A stretch of DNA of 64,000 nucleotides from Saccharum officinarum (GCA_020631735.1 CM036201.1:75592353-75656352); one strand, 5' to 3'; positions 9,914-21,269 are shown, counted from the first letter of the stretch. Made by a program: numbers and translations. The notes: generated from the letters alone by a model not told the origin.

Positions 9914-12900
9914 GTCAATTACAAAGCCGGAGGAAGGCATTGGGTGCTTGATAGTGGGTGCACTCAACATATGACCGGGGATTCTTGTATGTTCAAATCA
10001 ATTGATACAAGTCAAAATGGTGGTTTTGATGCTATCACTTTTGGAATAACAAGAAAGGCAAAGTCAAGGGGCTTGGTAAAATTGCTATCTCAAATGACAT
10101 GAGCATATCTAATGTGTTGCTAGTTGAGAGCTTGGATTTCAATCTTTTATCGGTGGCACAACTTTGTGATCTTGGCTTCAAGTGCATATTTGGTAGTGAT
10201 GATGTTGAAGTCATAAGTGTTGATGGATCAAATTTGATATTCAAAGGATTTAGACATGGTAGCTTGTACTTGGTTGACTTCAATGATAGTGAGACACAAT
10301 TGACATCATGCTTGCTTAGCAAATCTAGTATGGGATGGTTGTGGCATAGAAGGCTTGGTCATGTTGGAATGAAGCAATTGAACAAACTTTTGAGGCATGA
10401 CTTAGTAAGAGGCTTGAAGGATGTCACCTTTGAGAAGGATAAACCTTGTAGTGCTTGTCAAGCCGGCAAACAAGTTGGAAATACACATCCGAGTAAGAGT
10501 GAAATGAGCACATCAAAGGCATTTGAGCTATTGCACATGGACTTGTTTGGGCCAACAACATACACTAGTATTGGTGGAAACAAGTATGGTTTTGTGATAG
10601 TGGATGACTACACTAGATACACTTGGGTGTTCTTTCTTTATGACAAGAGTGATGTACATGATCTATTCAAATCTTTTGTCAAGAGAGTGCAAAATGAGTT
10701 TGAGACTACCATCAAGAAGATTAGAAGTGACAATGGTAGTGAGTTCAAGAACACAAGAATTGAAGATTTATGTGATGATCTTGGAATTGGACATCAATTC
10801 TCACCAACATACACTCCTCAATCCAATGGTGTAGTTGAAAGGAAAAATAGAACTTTGATTGACATGGCTAGATCAATGCTTAGTGAATATAATGTGAGTC
10901 ATTCATTTTGGAGTGAAGCTATCAACACGGCTTGCTATTGTAGCAACCGTCTCTATTGCCATGGGAAGCTTGGGAAGACACCATATGAGCTATTGAATGG
11001 AAGAAAGCCCAACATTGCATACTTTAGAGTGTTTGGTTGCAAATGCTATATTCTCAAGAAAGGCACTAGATTGAGCAAGTTTGAAAAGAAATGTGATGAA
11101 GGGTTCTTACTTGGTTATTCTACCACAAGCAAAGCATATAGAGTTTGGAATCTCACAAATGGCACCTTGGAAGAAGTTTATGATGTTGAGTTTGATGAAA
11201 CCCAAAGGTCTCAAAATGAAGCTCAAAACCTTGATGATGTGAGAGGAGATCAATTGTCAAATACAATGAAGAACATGGACATTGGTGACATAAGGCCGAG
11301 GCAAGTTGATGATGATGATATTCATGTGATCAACCAAAGTGTGCAAATTGATACAAATCAAGCAAGCTCTAGTGGTTCTCATGATGAAGTGCAAGATCAA
11401 GGTCAAGCTAGTGGAAGTAACCAACTCCCAATACTCCAACCTACTAGTATTGCTAGAGATCATCCATTGGATCAAATCATTGGTGGAATTCAAAGTGGTG
11501 TTCAAACTAGATCAAGGCTAGCATCCTTTTGTGAGCACTACTCATTTGTGTCACTTGAAGAACCTAAGAAAATAGAAGATGCATTGAAAGATTCCGATTG
11601 GGTAAATGCCATGCATGAAGAGCTAAACAACTTCATTAGAAATCGAGTTTGGGAACTAGTTGAAAGGCCAAGGAACTACAATGTGATTGGTACTAAGTGA
11701 GTCTTTAGAAACAAGCAAGATCAAGATGGTGTAGTTGTAAGAAACAAAGCAAGATTGGTTGCACAAGGTTACACACAAGTTGAAGGTCTTGACTTTGGAG
11801 AGACATATGCACCGGTTGCAAGATTGGAAGCAATTAGAATTTTATTAGCATATGCTTGTGCACACAACATCAAGCTCTATCAAATGGATGTCAAGAGTGC
11901 ATTTCTCAATGGCTACATCAATGAAGAAGTTTATGTTGAGCAACCTCCCGGTTTTCAAGATGATAAGAAGCCCAACCATGTTTACAAGCTAAAGAAGGCA
12001 TTGTATGGTTTGAAGCAAGCACCTAGAGCATGGTATGAGAGGTTGAGGGATTTTCTCCTCTCTAAAGGGTTCAAGATGGGAAAGGTTGACACCACTCTCT
12101 TTACCAAGAAGCTTGGAAATGACTTGTTCATATTACAAATCTATGTGGATGACATTATCTTTGGATCAACTAACCAAGACTTTTGTGAAGAATTTGGAAA
12201 TATGATGGCTAATGAGTTTGAGATGTCTATGATTGGAGAGCTTAGTTACTTCCTTGGACTTCAAATCAAGCAAATGAAGAATGACACTTTTGTAAGTCAA
12301 GGCAAGTACATCAAGGACATGATCAAGAAGTTTGGATTGCAAGATGCTAAGCCAATGAGTACACCAATGGGCACAAATGATCAATTGGGTATTGATGATA
12401 GTGGAAACATGGTAGATCAAAAGCAATACCGGTCCATGATTGGAAGTTTGCTCTATGTCACCGCTTCTAGGCCGGATGTGATGTTTAGTGTATGCAAGTG
12501 TGCAAGATATCAAGCTTCACCTAGAGAAAGTCACTTGAAAGCAACCAAGAGGATATTGAGATATCTAAAGGGCACTCATGATGTTGGATTATGGTATCCC
12601 AAGGGGTCTAATTTTGAGTTGATTGGATATTCGGACTCCGACTATGGTGGATGCAAGATTGATAGAATGAGCACAAGTGGCACTTGTCAATTGCTTGGAA
12701 GGTCTCTTGTTTCATGGTCATCAAAGAAACAAAATAGTGTTGCACTATCTACCGCCGAGGCCGAATACATTAGTGCCGGTAGTTGTTGTGCACAATTGCT
12801 TTGGATGAAGGCCACTTTGAATGACTTTGGAATTAAATTCAAGAATGTGCCTTTGTTTTGTGATAATGAAAGTGCTATCAAGATGACACAAAATCCGGTT

Positions 12901-13095
12901 CAACATTCAAGAACAAAGCACATTGACATAAGGCACCACTTCATAAGAGACCATCAACAAAAGGGTGATATTAGCATTGAGAGCATTGGCACCGAAGATC
13001 AACTAGCCGACATCTTTACAAAGCCACTTGATGAAAAGAGATTTTACAAGTTGAAGAATGAATTGAACATACTTGACTTCTCCAACTTGAAATGA
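9914..13095 (+). pseudogene. Sirevirus pol, frameshift and nonsense codon
   Basis: Polyprotein with protease active-site motif DSGCTQHMTG (about 9950-9979), GAG-pre-integrase and HHCC zinc finger (HRRLGH ... CSACQ, about 10345-10460), integrase D,D,E core (MDLFGP, SDNGSEF, NGVVERKNRT), RT with YVDDIIFGS, and RNase H with ALSTAEAEY and DNESA. The order protease-integrase-RT-RNase H defines Ty1/copia. Two lesions are visible: a one-base frame change near 10045 just after the protease, and a TGA at 11698-11700 where the family has Trp, at the start of the RT region. From 11701 to the normal stop at 13095 the frame is open. The pol frame is preceded directly by a TAG (9911-9913). Confidence 0.9.
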
Positions 13096-14183
13096 GTGTA
13101 CCCCCACATTCTTATATGACATGCCTCTCCTCCAACATAGCAAGGTAAAGTTGTTTGGCATATCATTCATACTTTGCTAAGGACATGTTTAGAACATATA
13201 GACATATTTGCATGACAAATAGGCTCATTCATGAAAATTAAATGATTTTGATGTATATATGGTACCACTATTGCTTCTATGTTTGATTGATCTAGTGGTA
13301 GCATATGACATATTTGTGGGCTTGCAAACCTAGTGTTGAATCTAGAAAATAAGCTCATGATGTGTAATTCAACATGGTCAAGATAACCCTTATACTTTAT
13401 GAGGTGTGAAAAAGCTTGTCCTTGGATCAAACCGAATTACATATTCTAGGCAAGTGATCTAGATTGAACCATAATTTGGACTCCCTCATAATTGATTGAC
13501 TTATCTCTCACTAAAATTGGCACCTTTTTGGTGATTGTTGACAAAGGGGGAGAGAAAAGTCACAAAGATATTGCAACGAGCAAGAAAGATATAAAAAGGG
13601 AGAGAGAAAGCACAAAGATAGAAAAGTCACAAAGAGAGAGAAAAGATATAGTAAGGAGGAGAGAAATTAAATTTGAGCACATAAGTAGGGGGAGCAGCTC
13701 ATGGATTATTTGTTGCATTTGTATGTGCATTAACTTGATGAAATGTTGCATTGCAAAGTTTAATTTCGATATTCATGATTGAATGGTGTATGCTAGATAT
13801 AGAACTTGAATGATGTTTTGTTAAGAGTAACTTTACATGTGGTATCTAGACACCTTTGCTCATAATGTTGATCTCACGGGGTACTTTAGTGTTTGTGATC
13901 TTTACAAGTGATGTATTACAAATGGTGTCTAGCTACATCGATGCTAAGGGTGGTATATAAAGGCAACTCTGATTGGTATCACGCTTCAAAGGTCCATTCT
14001 ATATACCTTAGCATCAATTTGATAGTAGTAACTCTCCCAAAATTCAAATCCATACATATGTGCATAATTGAACCAAACTCATAGAAGCACATATGTAGGG
14101 GGAGCTAATACTATCGAAATTAAAAATTGATTTCATTTCATATCTTTGTAATGGTTGTCATCAATTACCAAAAAGGGGGAGAT
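13096..14183 (+). other. Sirevirus 3' noncoding tail with repeated PPTs
   Basis: No long frame. Purine blocks AGGGGGAG recur near 13543, 13685, 14096 and 14171. The arrangement matches the tail at 1-1460 although the two elements belong to different families. Confidence 0.8.
14170..14183 (+). other. Terminal polypurine tract, family 2
   Basis: AAAAAGGGGGAGAT lies immediately upstream of the 3' LTR TG, as required for plus-strand priming. Confidence 0.88.
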
Positions 14184-16210
14184 TGAAAGCCCAAGTTTGG
14201 TTTTGGTAATTAATGACACCAAGTTGCTAATGCCATGTGTTAAGTGTTTTGAGTTAGGCACGAGCAACACACGTGATGAAGGAGCATGTGGCATGGAGTG
14301 ATGGCCACAAGATCACAAGTGGTGGAGATGCACATAATATGGTGTACATGATGATCAAGTAGAAGAGAAGGAACTAAGAGCGCAAGGCAAAGGTATAAAC
14401 CATAGGGTTTTCCTTTTGCCGGTCTAAGTGGAGTAGAGAAGTGATTGACCGGATTTAGGATAAATAGTCGACTATCAAGAGGGGCAATCACGGTTAGCTT
14501 GGGAATCAAGTGCCACTAGATCAATGTCTTGAGCATATGCATTAGGATCTAGTTGAGAGCTAACATAACGCCTTGGAAAATGTTTGTGAAATGCTAACAC
14601 ACATGCACTTTGTGGTGTACACTTGGTGGTGTTAGCACATTTGCGAAGGCGGTGGTGTTTGAGCGGTAATAAGGGGTTTGGGGTTCGCTCTCCCTCCCGC
14701 CGAGCGTGCGAGCGCGGGATTCAGGCGTTTTCGAGAAAATGAAATGCCTATTTTCTATTGCGCCGGAGGCGAGAAAAGGTGGCAAAAGTCCGAAATATTT
14801 TTCACTGAAAAACGACGATCGGACGCTGCACCGGACGCGGTCTCGGTTTGACCGGACGCGTCCGGTCAGTTCAACGCGGCGTGAGCTCTAGGGTTTGTGA
14901 CCGGACGCGGGTCTGGCCTGACCAGCGCGTCCGGTCAGTACAACTGAGCGTAAGAGAGAAGCGCGCGACCGGCGTGTCCGGTCCTTCACGGGACTGGAGC
15001 GTCCGGTCAGGCGTCCAGGAACACAGAGCAAAGCGGAGTGACGATCGGACGCGCGGCGCGTCCGGTCACGTACGATCGGACGCGTCTGGTCGTAGCTGGA
15101 GCTTACTGGAACGTGACCGGACGCTGGCACTGTCGCGTCCGGTCACTCGTTGAGCGCGTCCGGTCACGTGTGATCTGACGCGTCCGGTCTCAACGGGAGC
15201 TTACTGGAACGCGACCGGACGCTGGCACTGTCGCGTCCGGTCACTCGGTTCAGCGCGTCCGGTCAGGGCAACGGCTAGTTCTGACGCGCACAGTTCACGG
15301 TTGTCGTGTAGTGACCGGACGCGTCCGGTCACCCTGACCGGAGCGTCCGGTCAGCACGATTTTCGCTGCGTCGTCCGTAACGGCTAGCTGCGTACCTCTT
15401 CGTTATAAATAGAGGGTGTCCGGGGTTTGAGGGCAACTCTTGCACATTTTGAGATATAGAGACATCCTTTGAGCTAGAGAACAACCCCTCTACTCATCTC
15501 TTTGATTGATTGCACATCTTGAGTGAGATTGAGTGAGATTCAAGTGCTTTGCTTGAGAGTTGCATTCTAGAGGCACTTGATCTTCGAGTTCCTGCGGATT
15601 TCTCGTTACTCTTCCGTGTTTCCCGACACGGTAGACGGCTTGGAGCAGCGGAGGTGATTGAGCTCGCAATTGGAGATTGTTGGAGCCTTCACCAAGTGTT
15701 GTAAGGGGTTCTTGATCCTTCCCCGTGGGAGTTCACAAATTGGATACTCTAGTGGAGCTCGTGGCTTGGAGGATCCCCATCTTGTGTGCGGTTGTGCGGC
15801 GCCCGCCGAGGGCTCAACTCTTGATAGTTGATTAGCTCGCGAACCGACAAGTGGGTGCATCGCCACAACGAGGAGTAGCTTGCCGAGAAGCAAGTGAACC
15901 TCGGGATAAATTCTTGTGTCATTCTCTTCCCGAGGATTTCTCTTGTGTGATTGATTGATTGGTACTTCTCATCTCTACACGGCGGTATAATCACTCGAAG
16001 CTCTTCTCTCGTTTTACATCTTGTATCTAGCTTGTTGTTGTTGTAGTGTTTAGTGGATAGCCTTGTACTAGACTTGTGTAGGTGGCTTGCTTAATTAGTT
16101 AGAGCTAGTGCATTTTGCTCCGCCACCTTTTATACTAACTTGTGGTTAAGTAATTCTTGTAGAAGTTTAATTAGGCTATTCACCCCCCCTCTAGCCATTC
16201 AGACCTTACA
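14184..16210 (+). repeat. 3' LTR, Sirevirus family 2
   Basis: Near-identical to 5739-7766. Single-base differences are visible near 14814, 14914, 15087, 15421, 15735 and 16201, and one C is missing in the terminal C-run. It ends TTACA and is followed by the CCTTG target duplication. Confidence 0.93.
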
Positions 16211-16453
16211 CCTTGTTCACTTTCCCTCCCAACCCAAAATATTTCCTCTTCCACCTATCACATTAAATCTTTCGACGTATGCATGGAGCATTAAATATAG
16301 GTAAAAAAGATAACTAATTGCATAGTTTATCTGTAAAATGTCGGGATGAATCTTTTGAGCCTAGTTAGTCTATGATTGGACAAATTTTACCAAATAACAA
16401 CAAAAGATGCTACAGTAACTTTTCACCTACTTTTCACGAAGTGAACACACCCT
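16211..16453. mobile_element. MITE split at its end by the Sirevirus
   Basis: The body has the TTAGTCTATGATTGGACAA and GCTACAGTAAC blocks of the common family and ends AAGTGAACACACCCTG. Its left end GGCCTTG lies before the retrotransposon (5732-5738), and the last five of those bases are the duplicated CCTTG. The rejoined left end GGCCTTGTTCACTT pairs with the right end, proving the MITE was there first. Confidence 0.8.
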
Positions 16454-16521
16454 GAGATAGGCAGAGTAAAATTCCCATGAGGTACAACATCATGTTAGCC
16501 TTCAGACTTCCTATACATTTA

Positions 16522-16735
16522 GGGCGTGTTTGGTGCGGCTCCTAGACAGCTCCAGCTCCGGCTCCGGCAGCGGAGCCACACCAAACACTACAGGCCGAAG
16601 GAGCCCTTCTGCTGCAAAATGAGAGAGCAGGAGCCGTTTTAGTGTACGCAGGTGAAGCCTTGATTTGAGGCTTCGACGAAAGGGCTCCAGCTCCGGCAGG
16701 AGAGCCTGCAGAGCGGAGCCACGCCAAACACGCCC
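16522..16735. mobile_element. Tourist-like MITE, TSD TTA
   Basis: Ends GGGCGTGTTTGGTGCGGCTC and GAGCCACGCCAAACACGCCC are inverted repeats; TTA flanks both sides (16519-16521, 16736-16738). Unusually GC-rich interior with repeated CAGCTCCGGC. This is a PIF/Harbinger-type MITE. Confidence 0.85.
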
Positions 16736-16738
16736 TTA

Positions 16739-17319
16739 TACTCCCTCCATTGCTAAAAAGGGTGTAATTCTAATTTTGAGTCAAACTATTATGACTTAAT
16801 TTATATAAATGGATATTAGTGCTTATCATACAAATACGTTTTATTAGAATTGTCATAAAATGTATTTAATAATATGACTATTTAGACTCCTAGATGTGAA
16901 TACTATTTTCTACAAATTTAGTTAAGCTTCAGCTACTTCTTTGACGAAATCTAAAATTGGATCCTTTCCAGGATGAAGGTAAGGAATTTCAAAGGGTGCA
17001 ATCTATCATGACAAAGGGGTATATGTATATGAATGATTACAGCGAGGTTCTAAGTGCACCCTCAACAATAAAATTAACTTACTAACTCATATGAACTTAA
17101 AAGAAAAAATAATGTACCCTAACATATTTGTATAGAAAAAGCAGAAGCATAGACATATGAATCACAAGAAAGTGTAAGAACTTGGTGCTTCACGAAGAGC
17201 TAGTTTATCGATCTCTCTTATTGAATAAAGTATTTTATGAGCTAGCTCAAACGGAGTTGCTTGGTTGGCTTGCATCACTAGATTCGCACTAAATGGCAAA
17301 TGATGACGTTTAACATTGG
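16739..17319. other. AT-rich intergenic DNA with degenerate MITE end
   Basis: TACTCCCTCCATTGCTAAAA at 16738 resembles a Stowaway left end, but I cannot find a convincing right end. The remainder shows no gene. Confidence 0.35.
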
Positions 17320-17559
17320 GCCCTTGTTTAGATTGAAGATTTTTTCAAGCTGATAAATAGTACCACTTTCGTCTTATTTGATAAATATTGTCCAATCGTA
17401 GACCAACTAGGCTCAAAAGATTCATCTCGTGATTTTGAACTAAACTGTGTAATTAGATATTTTTTTACCTACATTTAGTACTTCATGCAAGCGGCTAAAA
17501 ATTGATGTGATGGAGAGAGAGTGAAAAACTTGGAATTTTAAGGTGATCTAAACATGGGC
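17320..17559. mobile_element. GCC-TTTAG family MITE, TSD TGG
   Basis: Ends GCCCTTGTTTAG and CTAAACATGGGC, with TGG on both sides (17317-17319, 17560-17562). Internal CTCAAAAGATTCATCTCG block is shared with about 20 other copies in this window. Confidence 0.8.
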
Positions 17560-18070
17560 TGGATTCTATTCTAGGAGTAGCGTGCGTGATGGCATCTATG
17601 ATATGCCCAGCAGTGCGATGACTTTATTCAGGAATCGTCGACGCTGTCAAAAACGTGAAGGAATCGTCGATTATGCAAAGACCATTTGCAGCTAGTTTTG
17701 TCAGCACATGTACAGTAACTAAGAGCATCTCCAACAGTTTGATAAATGACTTGCTATTCTTCAAAATTTAACAAAACATGCAAAAAATAATTCTTCAACA
17801 GTTTGCCAAACATATTTGCCAAATTTGCCAACTTCCTAAAACTCTCTTCCGCGCGCCTATCTATACGCGCGCATACGACTGCTTATCGCTCGCCCGCGGC
17901 CTGCGCGCACGAGGACTCTTCCTGCTCCGGTTCCCGTGCGGCCGAGGAAAAGATCGCCCGTTCCCGCGCTGTTCCTGATTGTTTTCGTGGCCGGCAAATG
18001 TCTTGTAGAGTTGCAGCTGTCGGCCTGCTGATGTGACAGAGCCTGCTGTCGGCAAATCGTGTTCAACTGT

Positions 18071-18344
18071 GGCCCTGTTTAGATCCTAAATTTTCTCTCA
18101 AATTTCATTATGCAAAAAGAAGATTTCCCGTCACATCAAAATGTCGGCACATTTATGGAGTACTAAATGTAGATGAAATTAAAAACTATTTGCACAGTTT
18201 TATTGTATTTTGCGAGACGAACATTTTGAACCTAATTAATCAATGTTTGGACAATTATTACCAAATAAAAACAAAATTACTATAGTAACCGGCGCACTGT
18301 TCATTTCCCAAATTAGGTCCGAATTCAGGCATCTAAACAGGCCC
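18071..18344. mobile_element. GCC-TTTAG family MITE nested in Harbinger-like element
   Basis: Ends GGCCCTGTTTAG and CTAAACAGGCCC; flanks TGT and TAT differ by one base. Internal blocks GAGACGAACATTTTGAACC and GATTTCCCGTCACATC identify the family. Confidence 0.75.
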
Positions 18345-18383
18345 TATCAAATGTATAGCTAATACAAATGTGTCCATCAAAGC

Positions 18384-18543
18384 TAATATAAATGTGTCCA
18401 TCAAAATAAATTATAACATAGAAATTCATATAGTGTATGAGTATAAATCGGGATAAAATATAAATGTATAACTAATACAAATGTGTCCATCAAAATAAAC
18501 TATAACATAGAAATTCATATAGTGTATAAGTATAAATCTGGAT
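18384..18543. repeat. Tandem duplication, about 88-bp period
   Basis: The block beginning AATGTGTCCATCAAAATAAA and continuing through ATTCATATAGTGTAT is present twice with a few substitutions (18384-18454 and 18472-18543); a shorter third piece lies just before it. Confidence 0.75.
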
Positions 18544-19532
18544 GAGTATACGCGCGAGGTAGGAAAGACGTCGGGGTGTACCGGTCAACAACCTCAATCA
18601 GGGGGCCTCTTTTTTTTGTTTTGGCAAGTTGAAAATAGAGAATTGTTGGAGAGAGCCTCTTTTTAACTTGGTATTTTATTTTAGCAACTTGCCAAAAAAA
18701 CACAACATTTGGCAAGTGACTTTTACCAAACTGTTGGAGATGCTCTAACATTCGGCATTATAGCTAGACATTTCAAATTTGTGGGGGTTCCAATGGCTAG
18801 GTGATGGCTGTGGTTCTAGTTAAAAAGAAAAAGAGAGATTCATTTCGTTAAAAAAAAGCGAGATTCATTTACAAGTGAACTCAACAAAAAAAAAAAGAGC
18901 CTCTATCCCAGGCTCCCAGCAGCCTTCTCCGATTCACCTCTGGACCCCAGGACTTTGCTGGCGTCCTGTTGTTACGCTACGCATGCAAAGGGCTTGTTTA
19001 GTTCTCGAGTTGGGAACGCCGAATCAGCACTGCGCGCTACAGTATACTCCATGTATTTAGTACAACAAAAATTAATTAGTTTTTTATTTCATCTAAAAAT
19101 TAATTAGTACAACAAAAAAAATTAATTTAGCACAACAAAAATTATCCAAAAATTAATTAATTAGACTCAAAATGTTCGTCTCCCAAAGTACAACAAAACT
19201 GTGTAATTAGTTTTTGATTTCATCTATATTTAGTACTCCATGCATTTGCCGGTATTTTGATGTGACGAGGAATCTCCTTTTTTTCATAGTAAAATTTGGG
19301 AGAAGGAATTAGGGCCTTGTTTAGATTCCCGAATCAGGGGCTGATTCGTACACTGTTGGTAGCAACTTTTGTATTTTAGTGCAAAAAACTATATAAAAAT
19401 TGATTAATTAGACTCAAAATGTTCGTCTCGTAAATTACAACAAAACTGTGCAATTAGTTTATGATTTTATCTACATTTAGTACTCCATGTATTTGCCGAT
19501 ATTTTGATGTGATGGGGAATCTTTTTTTTATA

Positions 19533-19777
19533 GGCTGTGTCTAGTTTCTCAAAAAAAAGTACTATGCGAAAAAAGATTCCCCGTCACATCAAACTTGCGA
19601 TACATGCATGGAGTACTAAATATAAATGAAATTAAAAACTAATTGTACAGCTTGGTTGTACTGTGCGAGACTAACGTTTTGAACCTAATTAGTCAACGGT
19701 TGGATACTATTTGCCAAATAAAGCCAAAACGTGCTACATTACTTTTTTTACCCATTTTCAGTGATCTAAACACAGCC
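19533..19777. mobile_element. GCC-TTTAG family MITE, TSD ATA
   Basis: Ends GGCTGTGTCTAG and GATCTAAACACAGCC; ATA directly repeated at 19530-19532 and 19778-19780. Inserted into an older copy of the same family. Confidence 0.82.
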
Positions 19778-19801
19778 ATAGTGGAATTTGGGTAAAAATT
19801 A

Positions 19802-20031
19802 GGGCATGTTTGGTTTCATTTTGTTAAAGTTTAACTCTGATCACATCAATATTCTCTCAAATGCATGGAGTACTAAATGTAGACTAATTGCATGCATGTC
19901 GGTACAGATTAGGAGTAATTTACGAGACGAATCTATTAAGCCTAATTAGTTCAAGATTAAAAACTTTTTGTCAAATAAGACGAAAGCGCTACGGTGTTTG
20001 TTAAACTTTAACTCCTCAAACCAAACACCCC
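19802..20031. mobile_element. Tourist-like MITE, TSD TTA
   Basis: Ends GGGCATGTTTGGTTT and AAACCAAACACCCC; TTA on both sides (19799-19801, 20032-20034). Close in layout to 4967-5196. Confidence 0.82.
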
Positions 20032-20069
20032 TTAGATATCTAGGAACTAAACAAGACCAAACTTGCAAA

Positions 20070-20339
20070 GGCCTGGTTTAGTTCCCCAAATTAACCCTAA
20101 ATTCCACTATGCAAAAAGAAGATTTCCCATCACATCAAAATGCCGGCAAATGTATAGAGAATTAAATGTAGATGAAATTATAAACTAATTGCACAGTTTT
20201 GTTGTACTTTACGAGACGAACATTTTGAGTCTAATTAATTAATTTTTAGACAATTTTTTACACTAAAAAACAAAATGCTACAGTATTCGGATGGCAATGT
20301 GCAAAGTTAGCCACCTGACTCGGGCATCTAAACAAGGCC
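20070..20339. mobile_element. GCC-TTTAG family MITE
   Basis: Ends GGCCTGGTTTAG and CTAAACAAGGCC, with the family internal blocks. Its right end overlaps the left end of the next copy by GGCC. Confidence 0.78.
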
Positions 20340-20620
20340 TTGTTTAGTTACCAAATTTTACCCCAAATTTTACTATGCAAAAAGAAGATTCCCCGTCATA
20401 TCAAAATGCCGGCAAATGCATAGAGTACTAAATGTAGATGAAATCAAAAACTAATTGTACAGTTTTGTTGTACTTTACGAGACGAACATTTTGAGTCTAA
20501 TTAATCATTTTTTGAACAATTTTTTGCACTAAAAAACAAAAGATGCTACAGTGTTCCGACAGGAACACTGTAGCAGCAGACGCCGAATCGGGCGTCCAAA
20601 CTCGGCATCTAAACACGGCC
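20336..20620. mobile_element. GCC-TTTAG family MITE, abutting the previous copy
   Basis: Ends GGCCTTGTTTAG and CTAAACACGGCC. It carries an internal inverted pair around CAGTGTTCCGACAGGAACACTG (20549-20570). Confidence 0.78.
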
Positions 20621-20751
20621 AGACGAAAGCATGCTGAACTGCAATGCACAGCAGCACAGGCAAGACGACAGTGCACTGACCAGATGACCAGAAGGTTGCA
20701 GCACACCCTTTGTGTCGCTGTCGCATCTTTTCAGAGTCAATTCAGCCAGTC

Positions 20752-21010
20752 TTAGATTTCAGAATTCACCGTAAATTTCACTATACTGCACATATATAAA
20801 GTACTAAATGAAGATAAAATAAAAAACTAATTGTACAGTTTTATTGTACTTTGCGACACAGTTTTATTGTACTTTGCGAGATGAACATTTAGAGCCTAAT
20901 TAATCAAGATTTAGACAATTATTACCAAATAAAACAAAATTACTATAGTGTGATCTGACACTTACTATGCAAACTGTGCATCCCAATTTTTACATCTACC
21001 AAACAGGGCC
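20752..21010. mobile_element. GCC-TTTAG family MITE, 5' end eroded
   Basis: Right end CAAACAGGGCC is clear, the left end is decayed. A 25-bp stretch containing CAGTTTTATTGTACTTTGCGA is duplicated in tandem near 20838-20880. Confidence 0.65.
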
Positions 21011-21089
21011 TTTGCTCTCTCTCAAGTCCCCAAGAAACGCAAGCTTTTGGGCAAAGCGCTACAGTCAGGCAGTGGCAAAACGATAGAAA

Positions 21090-21269
21090 GGCCCTGTTTA
21101 GTTCCCAGAAAATTTTGCAAAATTTTTCAGATTCTCTGTCACATCAAATCTTTGGACACATGCATGAAGCATTAAATATAGATAAAAAATAAAACTAATT
21201 ACACAGTTTAGACGAAATAGACGAGACGGATCTTTAAGCCTAATTAGACCATCGGATCTAAACCGGCCC
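21090..21269. mobile_element. GCC-TTTAG family MITE, TSD AAA
   Basis: Ends GGCCCTGTTTAG and CTAAACCGGCCC, flanked by AAA on both sides. It lies about 290 bp beyond the stop codon of the receptor-kinase gene. Confidence 0.75.

Larger units (their letters stand above)
5739..16210 (+). mobile_element. Near-complete Sirevirus (Ty1/copia), family 2
   Basis: Complete structure: TG...CA LTRs of 2028 and 2027 bp, initiator-tRNA-Met primer site, gag, pol in copia order (protease, integrase, RT, RNase H), a 1.1-kb tail with repeated polypurine motifs, and a 5-bp duplication CCTTG at 5734-5738 and 16211-16215. Reading the two LTRs side by side I count about six substitutions and one single-base indel, roughly 0.3% divergence, so the insertion is recent. 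Despite this, gag-pol is interrupted three times, so this copy could move only with proteins supplied in trans. It has no env-like frame. Confidence 0.93.
17723..18745. mobile_element. 1-kb Harbinger-like element, TSD TAA
   Basis: Ends GAGCATCTCCAACAGTTTG and CAAACTGTTGGAGATGCTC are 19-bp inverted repeats, flanked by TAA (17720-17722, 18746-18748). It has no transposase. It holds a GC-rich patch (about 17850-18060) of unknown origin, an inserted MITE (18071-18344) and a local tandem duplication (18384-18543). The GC-rich patch could be captured host sequence; I cannot identify a source. Confidence 0.75.
18988..20058. mobile_element. Nested MITE cluster, at least four copies
   Basis: An outer copy opens GGGCTTGTTTAGTTCTCGAG (18988) and an outer end CTAGGAACTAAACAAGACC closes near 20058. 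Within it another copy starts GGGCCTTGTTTAGATTCCCG (about 19313). That copy is in turn interrupted by 19533-19777 and followed by a Tourist-like element at 19802-20031. Which left end pairs with the final right end is unclear. Confidence 0.65.

Noticed and set aside
13096..14183. Env-like gene after pol
   Set aside because: Some Sireviruses have one, but here only short frames occur between the RNase H stop and the 3' LTR.
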